Below the pieces are notes generated by a model, which was not told the DNA's origin, did not search any database, and saw only the letters and a list, made by a program, of their open reading frames with translations. The position numbers were made by a program, and so were the translations under genes. Source: Yamagishiella unicocca (lineage: Eukaryota; Chlorophyta; Chlorophyceae; Chlamydomonadales; Volvocaceae). Taken from it: DNA of 64,000 nt. Where the stretch lies: NCBI GenBank assembly GCA_003116995.1, contig BDSL01000005.1, forward strand, positions 1,500,001 through 1,564,000, read 5' to 3'. This document shows, one piece after another, positions 11,598 through 22,797 of this stretch. How positions within the stretch are numbered: position 1 is the stretch's first letter; every line of letters starts with the position of its first letter.

Positions 11598-13280
11598 GAC
11601 TCGGTTGCGGCGGAGGTAGTGGGAGCGCAACGAGCCACGCCAGGAAGCGCAGAGAGCGGCGGGAAGCAGCAGAGGCTGGTGTCTTCTGGTTTCTTTCGCA
11701 GGTGGGCGGACGGCTAAGGCAGGGATAAGGGCTGGTTTGCCTTTCTGGCTTCGCGGGCGCTGGTTATAAGGGATTCCCCACCAGCTGTTGTACTACTGTT
11801 TGAACGCCGACCCACCAGCCAACCAACTAACGGCTGTCTAGGCGGGGCACGTGGACGCCGTACGTCTCGGACGGGTCGCGTGACTCAAAACGTGCGCCGC
11901 CCGGAGGGCACGCCCAGGTGCGCGAGTGAAAGGCGCTGATACGCGGGATAGAACACGGACACGCTGCGACAATAATATGAAAATACATCGGAAAAATCCT
12001 GAAAATGGGAAATGCGCGCCCATCATCGCGCCCAGCGCCCCGAAGGCTCCCAAACCTCGTACCCGCTGTGACCCCCCCCCTGCGCGCTCCGTCCCCGCTC
12101 GTCCTGAGTTTCGTACGCCTCTCATCCAGCCAGCAGGGCGGCGGCCCCAGCTGCCCTGCCCCGCTACAGCTGGCGACACAGGAACAGGAACCGCCTAGCT
12201 GGCGCGATTACCTGGGGACCCCGTCCCCGCGCAGACAACGGGTCGCGAGCGCAGGTACCACCCAACAAGGACACCGAGCAACTGCTGCTGCGCGGCTACT
12301 TTGACGACTTGCGCAGAGCACTTGATCGCGGCGTCGCACGTCGTTGGCATCGCGCCCGAAGACAGCCCAACCCTCCCGCACCCTTGGCGGTGCCTGTCCC
12401 CTCCCCCAAATGCAGCAGCTCATCGGCGCCTTACGGCCCCTATGCCGCCTCCATCCTGCCCCAGCCCCAACCCGTCTGGAGCTAGGTGGCCCACATGCTC
12501 AGGGTCGGCGTCAGGCCACCGGGAAGGGCCGGGGCTCCGCCGCAGCTCCCACCTGGCGTGGGTCAACGAAATCTGTTTACTCAGTCTGTGGTTGACTTGC
12601 AATGGCTGATCCAGCGTCTTCATTCGTCCTCAGCTCGCGCCCAGCGGGAGCTTGATGCGTGAAGGCTGGCCTACGTTCCACTCCTGTAATATCTGATACA
12701 CTCCATCACCAGCATGGTCACGGAGGACGCGAGCCCCGTGCCATTCCTGGCCCAAACGCAAGGGCTGTCGGCAATGTTGGCATGTATCCCTTGCTCTAAA
12801 CGCAGGGGAGGATTAACTCCATTTCATAACTTCAAGAATATGTATTGGGGACTGTATGATGTGGAATGCGCAGAAAATGCATCACATGCTTCCCAAATTC
12901 AGGCTCCCCGTCTCCTCCCCCCCATCCGCATGCGAGTTACGACAGACGCGCCCAAAGCGCGTGCATGCCCCAACATATGCTGTCTGAACTCAACTCCCTC
13001 TACGACGGTTATATTATTTAGCTGCTAACGTCGTTTGTGCTTTGACACTCCCCACATCCTTGGTCGTTCGAGGCCACAACGGCCCCTACACAGACCTGCA
13101 ATACAGCAAAGCATGATTCTGAAGGCCTCTAAGACATAGGGGACGTGCCTCTAGGCCCATGCCGGCTGAGCAGCGCTCGCCGCGGAGCTGACTTGGGGGA
13201 CATCCCGCCTGGGCACCCCCTCGCCCAGGCTCTGCACGCCGCATTGCCCGGCTCCAGGGCCTCAGCATCCTCTAACTTCC
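11598..13280. other. Intergenic region between the short lectin gene and the ELM2-SANT gene
   Basis: This lies between two divergently read genes and should hold both promoters. A TTATAA sequence at 11764-11769 is about 170 bp upstream of the minus-strand ATG and could be a TATA element. Short open stretches at 12.0-12.6 kb have no recognisable domain or consistent splice partners, so I left them out. Confidence 0.45.
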
Positions 13281-16200
13281 ATGGAATGCTCCATGTCCGT
13301 TGATGACGCGGCTCTCGGTGGCGTGGCGCGGCCGGACGCGGACGCGCAGCTTGCCACCGGCCCCGCCAGCGCAGCCCACCCAGCCGCGGGCGGCGTCTTA
13401 CAACCTCCGGAGGGCCTTTCAGAGGACTCATCAGCCCTGGGAGCCTCAGGCGCTTCAGACCTGAAGCACCAGGCCTGTCGCACCCCTCTGCGCCGCGACG
13501 AGCCGTCTCAGCTCGCGGCTTCCCACACGGCTGCTGACTCCTCCGGCCCGGGCCCAAGCGCGCCTCCCTCCGAGCAAGCCGGGCACGACCCCTCGGCTCC
13601 GGTGTCGGAGGCTCCTCCGGTCGCAGGCGAGACGCGCGCGAGCTCGCCTCTGCCTCCAGCTAAGAAGGAGGAGGAGGTGGAGGATGCTGGAGGCGATGTG
13701 GTGATGGGCGAGGCGCCTCAAGACGCAATCTTGGGGGCCCAAATTCCGCCGGCGCAGGAGGCGGCGACCGGCCGTTCGGCTGGGTCATCGGCTCCAGGTG
13801 GCGGAAAAGCTGCGGAAAGCGCGTTTGCGGCTGCCGCCGCAGTGCCGCCCGCGGAGAGCGCAGCTACGGAAGCTAGGGAACCGGCAGCAGCAGCAGCATC
13901 CGCGTCGACAGCAGCCGCGACTGATGCGGAGGAGCCGCCGCGGTCTGCCAAACGCCGCCGGGTTGGGTCGTCCAACGGAGCCATGGTGAAGGAGCTCAAG
14001 GGGCTGCTGGAGGCGAGCATGTACGACAGGCCGAGGTCCAGGTCGCGGCAGCCGGCTGCCGCTGCTGCAGCGGCGGCGGCGGCGGGGGGTGCGCCAGCAG
14101 CGGCGCCGGCGCGGGCGGCGACGGCGCCGGCGGGGTTTACGCAGGAGCTGGCGAGTGCGGTAGCGGCGGCGGCCATGGCGGCGCCGCCGGCGCCTCGGAG
14201 CGCGGCCATCGCCGCCGCCGCCGCTGTCGCCAACACCTACGCCTCGAGTAAGCGCAGCGCAGGCCGTACGGCAGGCGCCGCTTCCCCTGCCGTTGCGGCC
14301 GCCATTGTCACGGCTGTAGCCGCCAGTGAGACTACTGGCGCCGTAGCACAGGCTGGTGGTGGTGGTGCTGCTGCTGGTGCTGCTGTCACGGGACAGCGAC
14401 GATCCAGGGAGGGGCGCAACGTCGCGGCGCGGCGCTCGGGCAGCGCCGAGGCCGCTGCGGGCGGCGGCGCAGCCGCTGCTACAAAGGCCGCCGCAGCAGC
14501 AGCAGCAGCAGCCTCCTCAAAGGCGGCAGCCGCGGCAGCAGCTTCGAAGGCAGCAGCAGCCGCGAAGGCGGCAGCGGCAGCAGCTGCAGCGAAGGCAGCA
14601 GCAGCAGCAGCCGCGTCTAGGAACGCAGCGTCCGCAGGCGCTAAGAGCAAGGGCGGCGGCGGTTCCGCCAACGCCAATACCGGTGGCGCCGCTAGAAGTC
14701 ACCGCGCGAAAGGAACCAGCGGCGCCGCCGCCGCCGCCGCCGCAGCGCAGGCGCCCGCAGCAGCCGCCAACCACCCCACAACCAACAACGTCTCCGGCCC
14801 GGCGATGGCCGGAACGGTCGTTGCAGGCATCACCGCCGCCGCGGCGGCGGCGGCGGCCGCCGCCGCCGCCAACGGCCGCATCAGCCTTGCCGGGCTGGGT
14901 TGCGGCTTGAACCAGTTCACTTACTACCCACTGCGAGGCAGCAACATTATGACCTTCTACCCTGGAGCGATCGTCGTGGCGCATGTCGGACGACTGCCTA
15001 CCCTGCACCGGCCGAACGACTCGGCTGTGCCGGGAGTGGCGTGTGTCGCCCCAGCGCCGCTGCGGCGGCTGACGCCGGACGTGCCGCCGGCGGCGGCGCT
15101 GCCGCCGCGCGACCGGCCGCTGTACATGCCAGGCCGCCGGCGCGGCGGCGGCGGCGAGTGCGGCGACGCCGCCGACATCCTGGGCATTAGGGCCGCCGCC
15201 GCGGCCGCCGCGGCCGCCGCCGCCGCCGACGACGACGCAACTGACGCCGCCGCCGCCGCTGGCGGCAGTAGCCAGGGTCGCGGCGATGAGCCCCCTGGCC
15301 CTCCTCGTGGTCTCACTCCGTGTCCTGGGGTGGCGGAGGTGAAGGCGGAGGCGGTGACGGAGGTGAAGTTGAAGGTGGAGGAGGTGGCGAAGGCGGACGG
15401 GGCGGGGGACCCGCCGAGCAGTGCCAAGGTGCCAACCAGCGGGAAGCCGAAGGGCGCGGGGGTCGGGCCCAGCGGCGTTGTGTCTCCGTACCCTGCGGAT
15501 CCAGAGGGGCCCTATGGTGGAGCTGGGGGTGAGGAGGAAGCCGCGGGGGAAGCCGCCGTGGGCGGGGCCTCTGACGTTGTCGGCGCGCCTGCGGCGGGAG
15601 CAGCGGGGGATGTGGTGATGGCTGGTGCACTCGAGGAGGAGGAGGTCGGGGAGGAGGAGGTGGTGGACGAGTACGAGGGGTACGACGGATCATTCTCCGA
15701 GTATTATGACTTCGGGGATGAGGTAGTAGAGGAGGAGGAGGAGGAGGAGGAAGTAGAGGAGGAGGACGACGATGAGCTGGACAGCGGCGTCTTCAGCGCG
15801 GTCGGCGAGGAGCGGCCGCTGCAGCGGTACTTGTACGGGTTGCTAGCGGGATCGCAGCAGCAGCAGCAGCAGCCGTCAGCCGACCCAGCCGCAGCAGCAG
15901 CTGGGGGAGGCGGAAGCGGCAGCGCTGCTGGTGGTGGTGGTGGCGGCTGCGGCGGCGCTCTGAGCACTGTGGGATGCTCGCAGGTGATCCCCGCCTTCGC
16001 CTTCTCGCGCCGCCTCATAGCGCCCAGGTTGTATTGGGGCTCGCAGTTCCAGGTGCGCTGGGGTTTGGTTTCGGAGGGCGGGGAAGTGGGCGCAGGGCTG
16101 ATGTGGGTCCGTGGGGGTGCTGATAGGGCCCGTGGGGGTGAGGGTGAGGTCATGCGATGTCGTGACAGCGGACACAGAGGCAGACTGTGATGCGCCAGGT

Positions 16201-18159
16201 GGCTGTCCCTCTCTCCCCGGGGTTCCCTCCCTACCGCCGTCCCTCTCGGACCCCCGCCACCGCCACCGCCACCGCCCGGAACACCACCCCATGCAGGCGC
16301 AACTGCCACCACCACCACCAGCACAACCACCACAACCGCAGCCGCCCGCCGACGCTTCCGGTTCCGGCGCCGGCGGCGCGATACGGCGGCGGCCGCCGAG
16401 CGCCGCGGCGCTTGCTCGCATGGGCGCCCCCCTGCACTCCGCGCAGCCCCTAGGTGCCGCCGCAGCCGCAGCCGCCTTGAGGAGCAGCGCGGTAGCGGCG
16501 GAGGCGGTGCGAGCCGCCCGGGCAGCGCTGGGTTTGCAGGCGGCCTGGTCGAATCCGACCCATGGAAGCGCCGCCAGCGGTGCGCAGGGTGAGGTCCCGG
16601 GCGGCGGCGGTGCTGGAGGAGAGGTGGCGGCGGCAGCGGCGGCGACGGTGCTTTCGGCTGCGCAGCTCGATGCGCCGATGGTGCGGGGAGGGGAGGTGAA
16701 GGAGGCGAAGGTGAAGGAGGAGGAGGAGGAGGAGGAGCTGAAAGTGGAGGAGGAGGAAGGGGAGCAGCAGCAGGGGCAAGAGCCCGAGCAGCAGGAGAGC
16801 CAGCAGAAGGGGTCGGAGCAGCAGCAGGGCCAGGCGGTCCAGCGGGAGTCAGTCACGGCGGTGGGGGACGGCGGGGAGGATGTGGGGGAGGCGATGAGGG
16901 AGGAGGTGCTGCTGTTCCCTCCGGACGGGGAGCTCACGGGGAGCGTCCGGCGGCAGCTGGAGGAAGCTGCCGACATGGCTGGTCGGCACGTGGTGATGGA
17001 TGCGGCGCTGCGGCGAGTGGACGAGCAGCTGGGGGGCATGACGCAGGTGGGGGAGGGAGGGGAGGGAGGGGAGGGAGGGGAGGGAGGGGAGGGAGGGGAG
17101 GGAGGGGAGGGAGGGGAGGGAGGGGAGGGAGAGAGGGGAGGGCGGGGAAGGAGAGGGTGTGGCCATGCGAGCCCACCGTACAGCCTGACCCATTTGCCAC
17201 AACCACAACTCGTACCATAAGGCTACTGCCGCGGTTCCCCACACTGACCGCACTGCTCCTACTGCCGCCGCTGCTGCTACTGCCGCCGCTGCTGCTACTG
17301 CCGGCCCAGGTTCTGGGGATAGACACCATGGGCGCCCGGGTGCGGGCCACTTGGAGCTCGGAGGCGCAGGAGGCCTTCGCGGGCCTTATGGCGCAGCGGG
17401 ACACGCGACTGGGGCACCTGATCAAGGTAGGCAGCGCGGGCGACCCCTTCCTCCCACGGGTTTCCTCTCATAGCTCTCTCCTCTCTCTCCCTCCCGGCGG
17501 CGGTGCATCTCTGTGTGTCTCCGTGTGTGTATGTCTGTGTGTTGACTTGATGGTTGTCTGTGTGTATTTTGGGTCGCGGGAGTGGGGGGAAGAGAGCGAG
17601 TGCGATGCGGCTGTAACTGAACTCACGTGGCAGGGGCCACTCTCGTACGAGGTACGGCACCCGGAGGGCCGCTGCGTCGGTGACATACACGCCGCCAACC
17701 GAATCAACCGCCTCTTAACTGTCCTCACCCCGTACCCCGTACCCCGTACGACCGTGCGCGCGCCAGGGCGCCAACCGCCCGCAGCTGGAGCACGACGGCG
17801 CCGGCGTGGTGTCGTACTACTACAACGTCTGGAAGACGCGTGCTACGCCCGAGGCACAGGCGTGGCAGGAGGAGCGCGAGCGGCAGCGGGCCCGTGGGTC
17901 GGGGTCGCCGGCGTCCTCGGACGGCGAGGGCGGGCCGGAGCAGCTCCGTGACGGGACGCGGACGGGGGCTCGGGAGGGCAAGGGGAGGGCGGGGACGAGC
18001 GCCGGCGGGGCGGAGGAATCGCGCGGAGGGCGGCGGTTGGGGGGCAAGGAGCGGTCCGACGGGAAGGGGGCCACGCAGGGGAAGGACGGCGGGGGGCGAG
18101 CGAGTAGGGCGGGGGGAAACCAGGGGAAGGGGAGCAGTCGGCGGGAGGCAGGGGGGTAG
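13281..18159 (+). CDS. ELM2-SANT domain chromatin protein
   Basis: Four phase-0 exons: 13281-16052, 16297-17046, 17310-17426, 17767-18159, predicting about 1343 aa. The first 900 residues are low complexity: long Ala runs, an acidic stretch (VVEEEEEEEEVEEEDDDELD) and a Gln run. Joining exons 1 and 2 gives YWGSQFQAQLPP, the start of an ELM2 domain; its helical tail is QLEEAADMAGRHVVMDAALR in exon 2. Exons 3-4 give a SANT/Myb-like helix set (ATWSSEAQEAFAGLMAQRD, then GVVSYYYNVWKTR). This ELM2-then-SANT order, with the VSYYxNV signature, matches plant ELM2/SANT proteins and the corepressors that recruit histone deacetylases. The C-terminus is basic and Gly-rich. I infer a nuclear corepressor scaffold. 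A Glu/Gln-rich linker sits within exon 2. The start at 13281 is the first in-frame ATG. Confidence 0.72.
17048..17138 (+). repeat. Purine GGGA/GGAGG minisatellite in an ELM2-SANT intron
   Basis: Tandem GGAGGGGAGGGA-type purine repeats begin two bases after the donor site of intron 2 of the ELM2-SANT gene. They produce a long spurious Gly/Glu reading frame. Confidence 0.7.
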
Positions 18160-20784
18160 GGAGTAGGGAGGGGCGAACTTGGGATTTGACATGCGACACG
18201 CGGCACGCGATACGGCATGTGTTGCGGGGAGGCGGGGCCCTCCTGAGGCTGGGGCCAGGTGGCAGGAGCACCGTACTGTGCATTCGCTGAGTTGCTGCTG
18301 CTGTAGATACCCTCAGCGGAGATCGCGCGCATGAGGGGGGTGGAGTAAGAGCCAAGGGGGGCGACCCGCGGGCCCATGGGTCGGCAGCCCCCCCCTAAGT
18401 GGGTATGGAAAACAAACTGGTACCGTAGACTGACTCCTGGTGGTGCAGGCGGACTGCCTGTGCAGCAGTCGCGTGATCCGTGAGAACAGCGATCGTCAGC
18501 GTTGACAGCGCCCGGGCAGGGCTGCTTGACGGGCTGCTTGACTGGTTGCCTCTTCCCGCCCCCAGACCCCGCGTGGTTGTTCCACACACGTCTCGTAGTG
18601 TGCGCTATGAAGCTATCCTGCAGCTCCGTGGAAGGAGGACTGCACGCTCAAGCAGAAGGAGAGCGTGCGGGCAGGAGTTCGCCGGTGTTTTTAGTAAGGG
18701 TTTAGGGTTTAGGACAGCTGGGCCCTATGAAGCTGTGTTGCGGCTTTCGAGGTCCTGACGGGTTTCGAGGAAGACGGGTGGGACGGTCCAGGGAGGACAC
18801 TCCAAGGCATCAGCAGCGCAGGGTGGGGTTGTGGGGCGTGGCGGGGTGTCGAAAGGTTCGGTGTTTTGTTTGCTCTCACCACGCTCGCGCCGGGCCTTAT
18901 CGGGCCTCAGCCCCACCGGCGCATTGCGCGTTATTGCAGCTTGGGATGGGCTGGGGCCGTTGGTCGTGAGCGCTCCGTGAGTACCGCATATCATCCCACG
19001 GACGATCTGAGAAGATGAAAATGCATGTGCCGTGCATCCAAGTAGGATTAGGTAGCAGCAACAGAGCAGCAGGCGCGATGGGGCGGTAGCATAAGCGAGG
19101 TCCCGCGATATGGTTGCACGCACGCTGGGAGGTTACTCGGGCGGCTGGTGCGGCTTATGGCGGGCTGGGTGCGGAGCCCCGGTATGTAAAGAAGCGCATC
19201 AGCACACACGAGAGGAGGTGTCGGTGCTAGCGGCGGCAGGCGAGGTGCCGTTGCGGTGCAATACCAGGACTGCTACGATGCCCGCAGCCTAAGCAATCGG
19301 ATATGGATGCCGTGCAGTAAAATATTGCCATGTTTTTTGCGTTAGGCCTATTTTTTTGCAACCGTGTAAATGTACCGCAAAAGTCTGTTTATTATGAGCG
19401 CAGAGCGGCGCCCGTACGCTCGGGAGGCAGCCAGTCGCCACGTCAGCACTCCCGCGTTCCCACACCTGCAAGTCCGATCGTAGCAAGCCGCCCAGCAGCG
19501 CGCCTTCTCACCGCTCAAGCACCCCCTGCCCATGCACCTGGACAGTAACGCCCCCGCCGCATAATTGTCCACTGCCAGGAGTTAACGGTGGTTCGTCCAG
19601 GCGTAACGGTGGTTCGTCGGGGTCCATCGCACCATGAAACACGTCGCCTGACGGCACTCGCTCCCATGGCTACTCACAGTGAATAAGGGAGAAATAGAAA
19701 CACTGCCACCGCCCTGACCCTCAGCCCTCATCGCCCAAGTGTTTAACATCCGTGGGCACGCCCCCGCGCATGGCACAAGCGCCCCTCCGGCTGTCTCGCA
19801 CCCGAATGAAAATATAAATCCAAATCCAGGTCCCGACACCACATCCGGTATTAACTATTAACGTAGGCCAGATGACCGGGAGCCAGTATCACCTTTCCCA
19901 ATGCATACAGTCAACATCAAAGGTTACGTATGACGCCCACTCACGCCGTTTCGTCGCCACGATATGCTGTATTGGGTTGCAGCAAGCAGGACTCGTCCGC
20001 CGCCGCAGGACTCGTGACGCGAGGCACCCACCCCACCCAAGGATATGACCTGCGGCAACAATGTGTTTGCTTTGCACCACGTAGACGTAATAAACACTCC
20101 CTTGAACGCCACGTGTGTGCCAGGCCAGTACGACACCTTACGCCACGTGTGTGCCAGGCCAGTACGACACCTTACGCCACCCTGCTGTTCGTCCCTGCGT
20201 CCTCTGGTGACACTCATGCATGCAGCAGTGCTTGCGTTCCAAGCAGCACCACCCGGGATCCAACCCGGTCTTCTGCCTCCGTCCTGCCGCCGCCGCGTCC
20301 GGGCACACGCTGCCGTGCCACCGACGCCTCACTCAGTCCTACCTGCCAAACACGCCCACTGACCCACCGCGGGGCCACCATCCGCTCCCCCGGCCGACCC
20401 ACGGGTCGCTCTACACACCTCTCCACCAACGCAATGCACTGCGCCGCACCCCTATGCGCCTCCCGCCAGCTCCGGAGCAAATACACCATATAGCGACCCA
20501 GCTTCGCCTTGCACCGCACCGCCCTAAACACCCCCATGGCCCGGCAGCCAGTTTGGGTCTGTCTCAGGGCCCCTCCGCCGCCGCTTCCGCCCCCTCCACC
20601 AGGACGCCATCCTCACCCCCTCCCGTGCTGCGCACCCCGCCCCCCAACACGTGCACGCAGCTACCCGCTCCCTCCGCCACATTGCACCAGCTGAATGCCC
20701 CGGCGAAGCACGCACCTCCCTCAGCACAGCCCGGACTCGCCCCTACCCCACCGCGCTACCAGCGCCCTACGCCGCCGCCCCGGC
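18160..20784. other. Convergent intergenic region (ELM2-SANT and COQ10 3' ends)
   Basis: No exon is supported. Candidate TGTAA signals occur at 19185-19189 and about 19365 on the plus strand. Two TTTAGGG units lie near 18698-18714. A duplicated block of about 37 bp with CCAGGCCAGTACGACACCTTACGCCA lies at 20110-20180, with the arrangement broken after the second copy. A hydrophobic minus-strand reading frame at 18725-19123 lacks an ATG and was rejected. Confidence 0.5.
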
Positions 20785-22379
20785 TTATTGCCCCCCAGCT
20801 GGAGGGGCAGCGCCGCCGCCAGCACCGCCCCGCAACGGCGCCACATCCATCCGTCCCCCTGCCCCCGCCGCTGCCCCATCCTGCTGCCGCTTGGCTCCTT
20901 CCACCGCCCCTGCCGCCGGCCCATCCTGCTGCCGCTTGGCTCCTTCCACCGCCCCTGCCGCCGGCCCATCCTGCTGCCGCTTGGCTCCTTCCACCGCCCC
21001 AGCCGCCGGCGGTGACGGCGGCGCTGGCACAGCCGGCCTGTGTGGCCGACAATGCCCGTATCCGTGGCCCTGCAGCCGCCCCTGTGCTCCCCCCCGCTGA
21101 GCCACCTGCCCGCGCGCCCCCGCCGCCCCGACCGCCGCCGCCACCGACACCGGCGACCTCGGCGTCACGTGCGGCGTCAGCAGCGACGACGGGCCGTACA
21201 GCGTTGCGCAGCGGCCCTCGAATGCGCCGCCCATCTGTTTGACGACTTCGCTGAAGAAGAGGTCAGCCAGGTAGCCGTGCAGCTGGGAGCGGAAGGCGAA
21301 GTCCACGGAGAAGGACAGCCAGCAGGTGCGGGGGGTGGGCCCCGGCTCCATGGTCCAGGTGGAGTCGAGGTGGTCGAAGAGGGAGCTGTTGGCCACGCGG
21401 GAGCGGACGGAGCTCTGGGGTGCCAGGAACACCTGGCTGGTGTACCTGGGGAGAGCGGGAAGTGCGGGGGGGAGTGTCGCAGGGGGAGGGTGTTGGGAGG
21501 GTGGCATAAAAACCGTTTACACGACAGAGACAGGATAGTTGGCGCATGGTCGTCGGATACCGAGGGTGATGGGAGGGGAGGGGACGGGGGGCAGGTGGTT
21601 GGGGCAGAGTGGGCGCTGAAGGGAGGGGGAGGGGGTGCGGGCGGGAGGGAGGGAGGAGGGTGGGTTGGCGCGGCCGGTCGCGACGGGGCAGACCATCACG
21701 TCACCGTTTGGAGCTTTGCCACGTTGGCTAGACAAACCTGCATACCACCGCCCTCGCGGACCAGCGCATTGCGCCCTATGCACAACTTAACTTCATATTT
21801 ACCTTTCAACCAGCACCTGGAACCCGACTTCCAGCTCCGCCTCCATGTAGTTATTGGCTGGGGGCTTGATGACAACGGATTTTTGACACCATGGCACGAA
21901 TTTATGATAGTCCTCGACGCGCGAGACAACGGTGTAAAGCTGTTCTGGAGTCCACCTGAATTTGACCACACCGCATCGAGACCAGTCAGGGCACGCGAGG
22001 ATTTCGAGGGACAGCGACCGGGTCGCGTCGATGGGGGTGGGGGTCAATTGCTCCGGAAGGAGACCCTGCGAATTCCGGCTGACATGGAATGAGCGCCTCA
22101 CCCGACGAGGCGTCGTTGGTTGAATACTTTAGAAGCCACAGGTGACCCTCCCGTGAAGAAACTGCGAGCTGACGTCGACGTCGACGCCTGCGCGTGCGAC
22201 AGGTTCCGGGCCTCCGCAAGCAGCTTTCCCGGCTGGCTGGCATCTGATGCTGTCCACAAGAAAGCGACGTTGCCATGTGCGATCACCGCTGCAGCGGCGG
22301 CTGACTGACGGCATTCCACAGCACGAAGCGCACAACGAGCGGCATTAACAGCCCCGATAATACCCTTTCTAGCTGTCAT
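20785..22379 (-). CDS. COQ10: COQ10: coenzyme Q-binding START-domain protein, mitochondrial
   Basis: Three exons on the minus strand: 22379-22102, 21955-21803, 21445-20785; 1092 nt, 363 aa. The N-terminus from ATG 22379 is Arg/Ala-rich and amphipathic, as expected for a mitochondrial presequence. The exon 1/2 join produces RRLVGWTPEQLYTVVS, then RVEDYHKFVPWC, and exon 3 gives FAFRSQLHGYLADLFFSEVV and FEGRCATLYGP. These match the COQ10 family closely (human RRIIGYS, VEDYKHFVPWC, LATLFFDEVVKQM). COQ10 is a lipid-transfer START protein of the inner membrane needed for efficient ubiquinone biosynthesis and respiration. The usual protein ends soon after the LYGP segment. Here a tail of about 135 residues follows, containing three copies of a 15-residue repeat (AVEGAKRQQDG core). 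The start is about 420 bp from the divergent PHD-GNAT gene. Confidence 0.9.
20875..21003 (-). repeat. 45-bp in-frame minisatellite, three copies, in the COQ10 tail
   Basis: A 45-bp unit (15 codons) is repeated nearly perfectly three times in the last exon of COQ10. The unit length keeps the reading frame. Confidence 0.75.
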
Positions 22380-22797
22380 AACGCCAGGTGTGCCTACAAT
22401 ATGGCGTGAAGCAGTTGGAGATACGAAGACTTTCGGGCTATACGCGGATTTTTTCAAATTCTTGGCACCTTCAAAAGCAATAAGTGGCGTACTAGGATCA
22501 CTACTTTACGTAGTAGGGCTTGGGCACTGTTGTCTCGTAAAAGACACAGAAATGTCGTACCTAATTGAAAATGAGTACCTTCCCCGTTAGCGCGTGCAAA
22601 ACCTGCCTAGCCAAGCAAGTGTAATTCGGTTAACTGGCAGTAAGGTAGATTGCTCTACCGAGTTGAGTTCACCACCTGTCGGTCGGCGGCTGTCATCTTG
22701 CAATCTGCGCTGGTCTCAGGCGTTTCCACCGTGAGAGGAGAAATGCGGCGTAAGAGGTGCTCATTTACAACGGCTGCGGCGCCAGTACTATTGCACG
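22380..22797. promoter_or_regulatory. Divergent promoter region, COQ10 / PHD-GNAT
   Basis: About 420 bp separate the COQ10 ATG (minus) from the first plausible ATG of the PHD-GNAT gene (plus). The stretch is clearly lower in GC than its surroundings and has no exon. Both genes probably start from it. Confidence 0.4.

Noticed and set aside
18725..19123. Minus-strand frame with a hydrophobic start like a signal peptide
   Set aside because: The apparent start is GTG, not ATG, there is no downstream domain, and no spliced partner was found.
20220..21242. 340-codon plus-strand Pro-rich frame
   Set aside because: Overlaps the COQ10 last exon on the opposite strand, which has clear family matches; the plus frame is Pro/Ala composition only.
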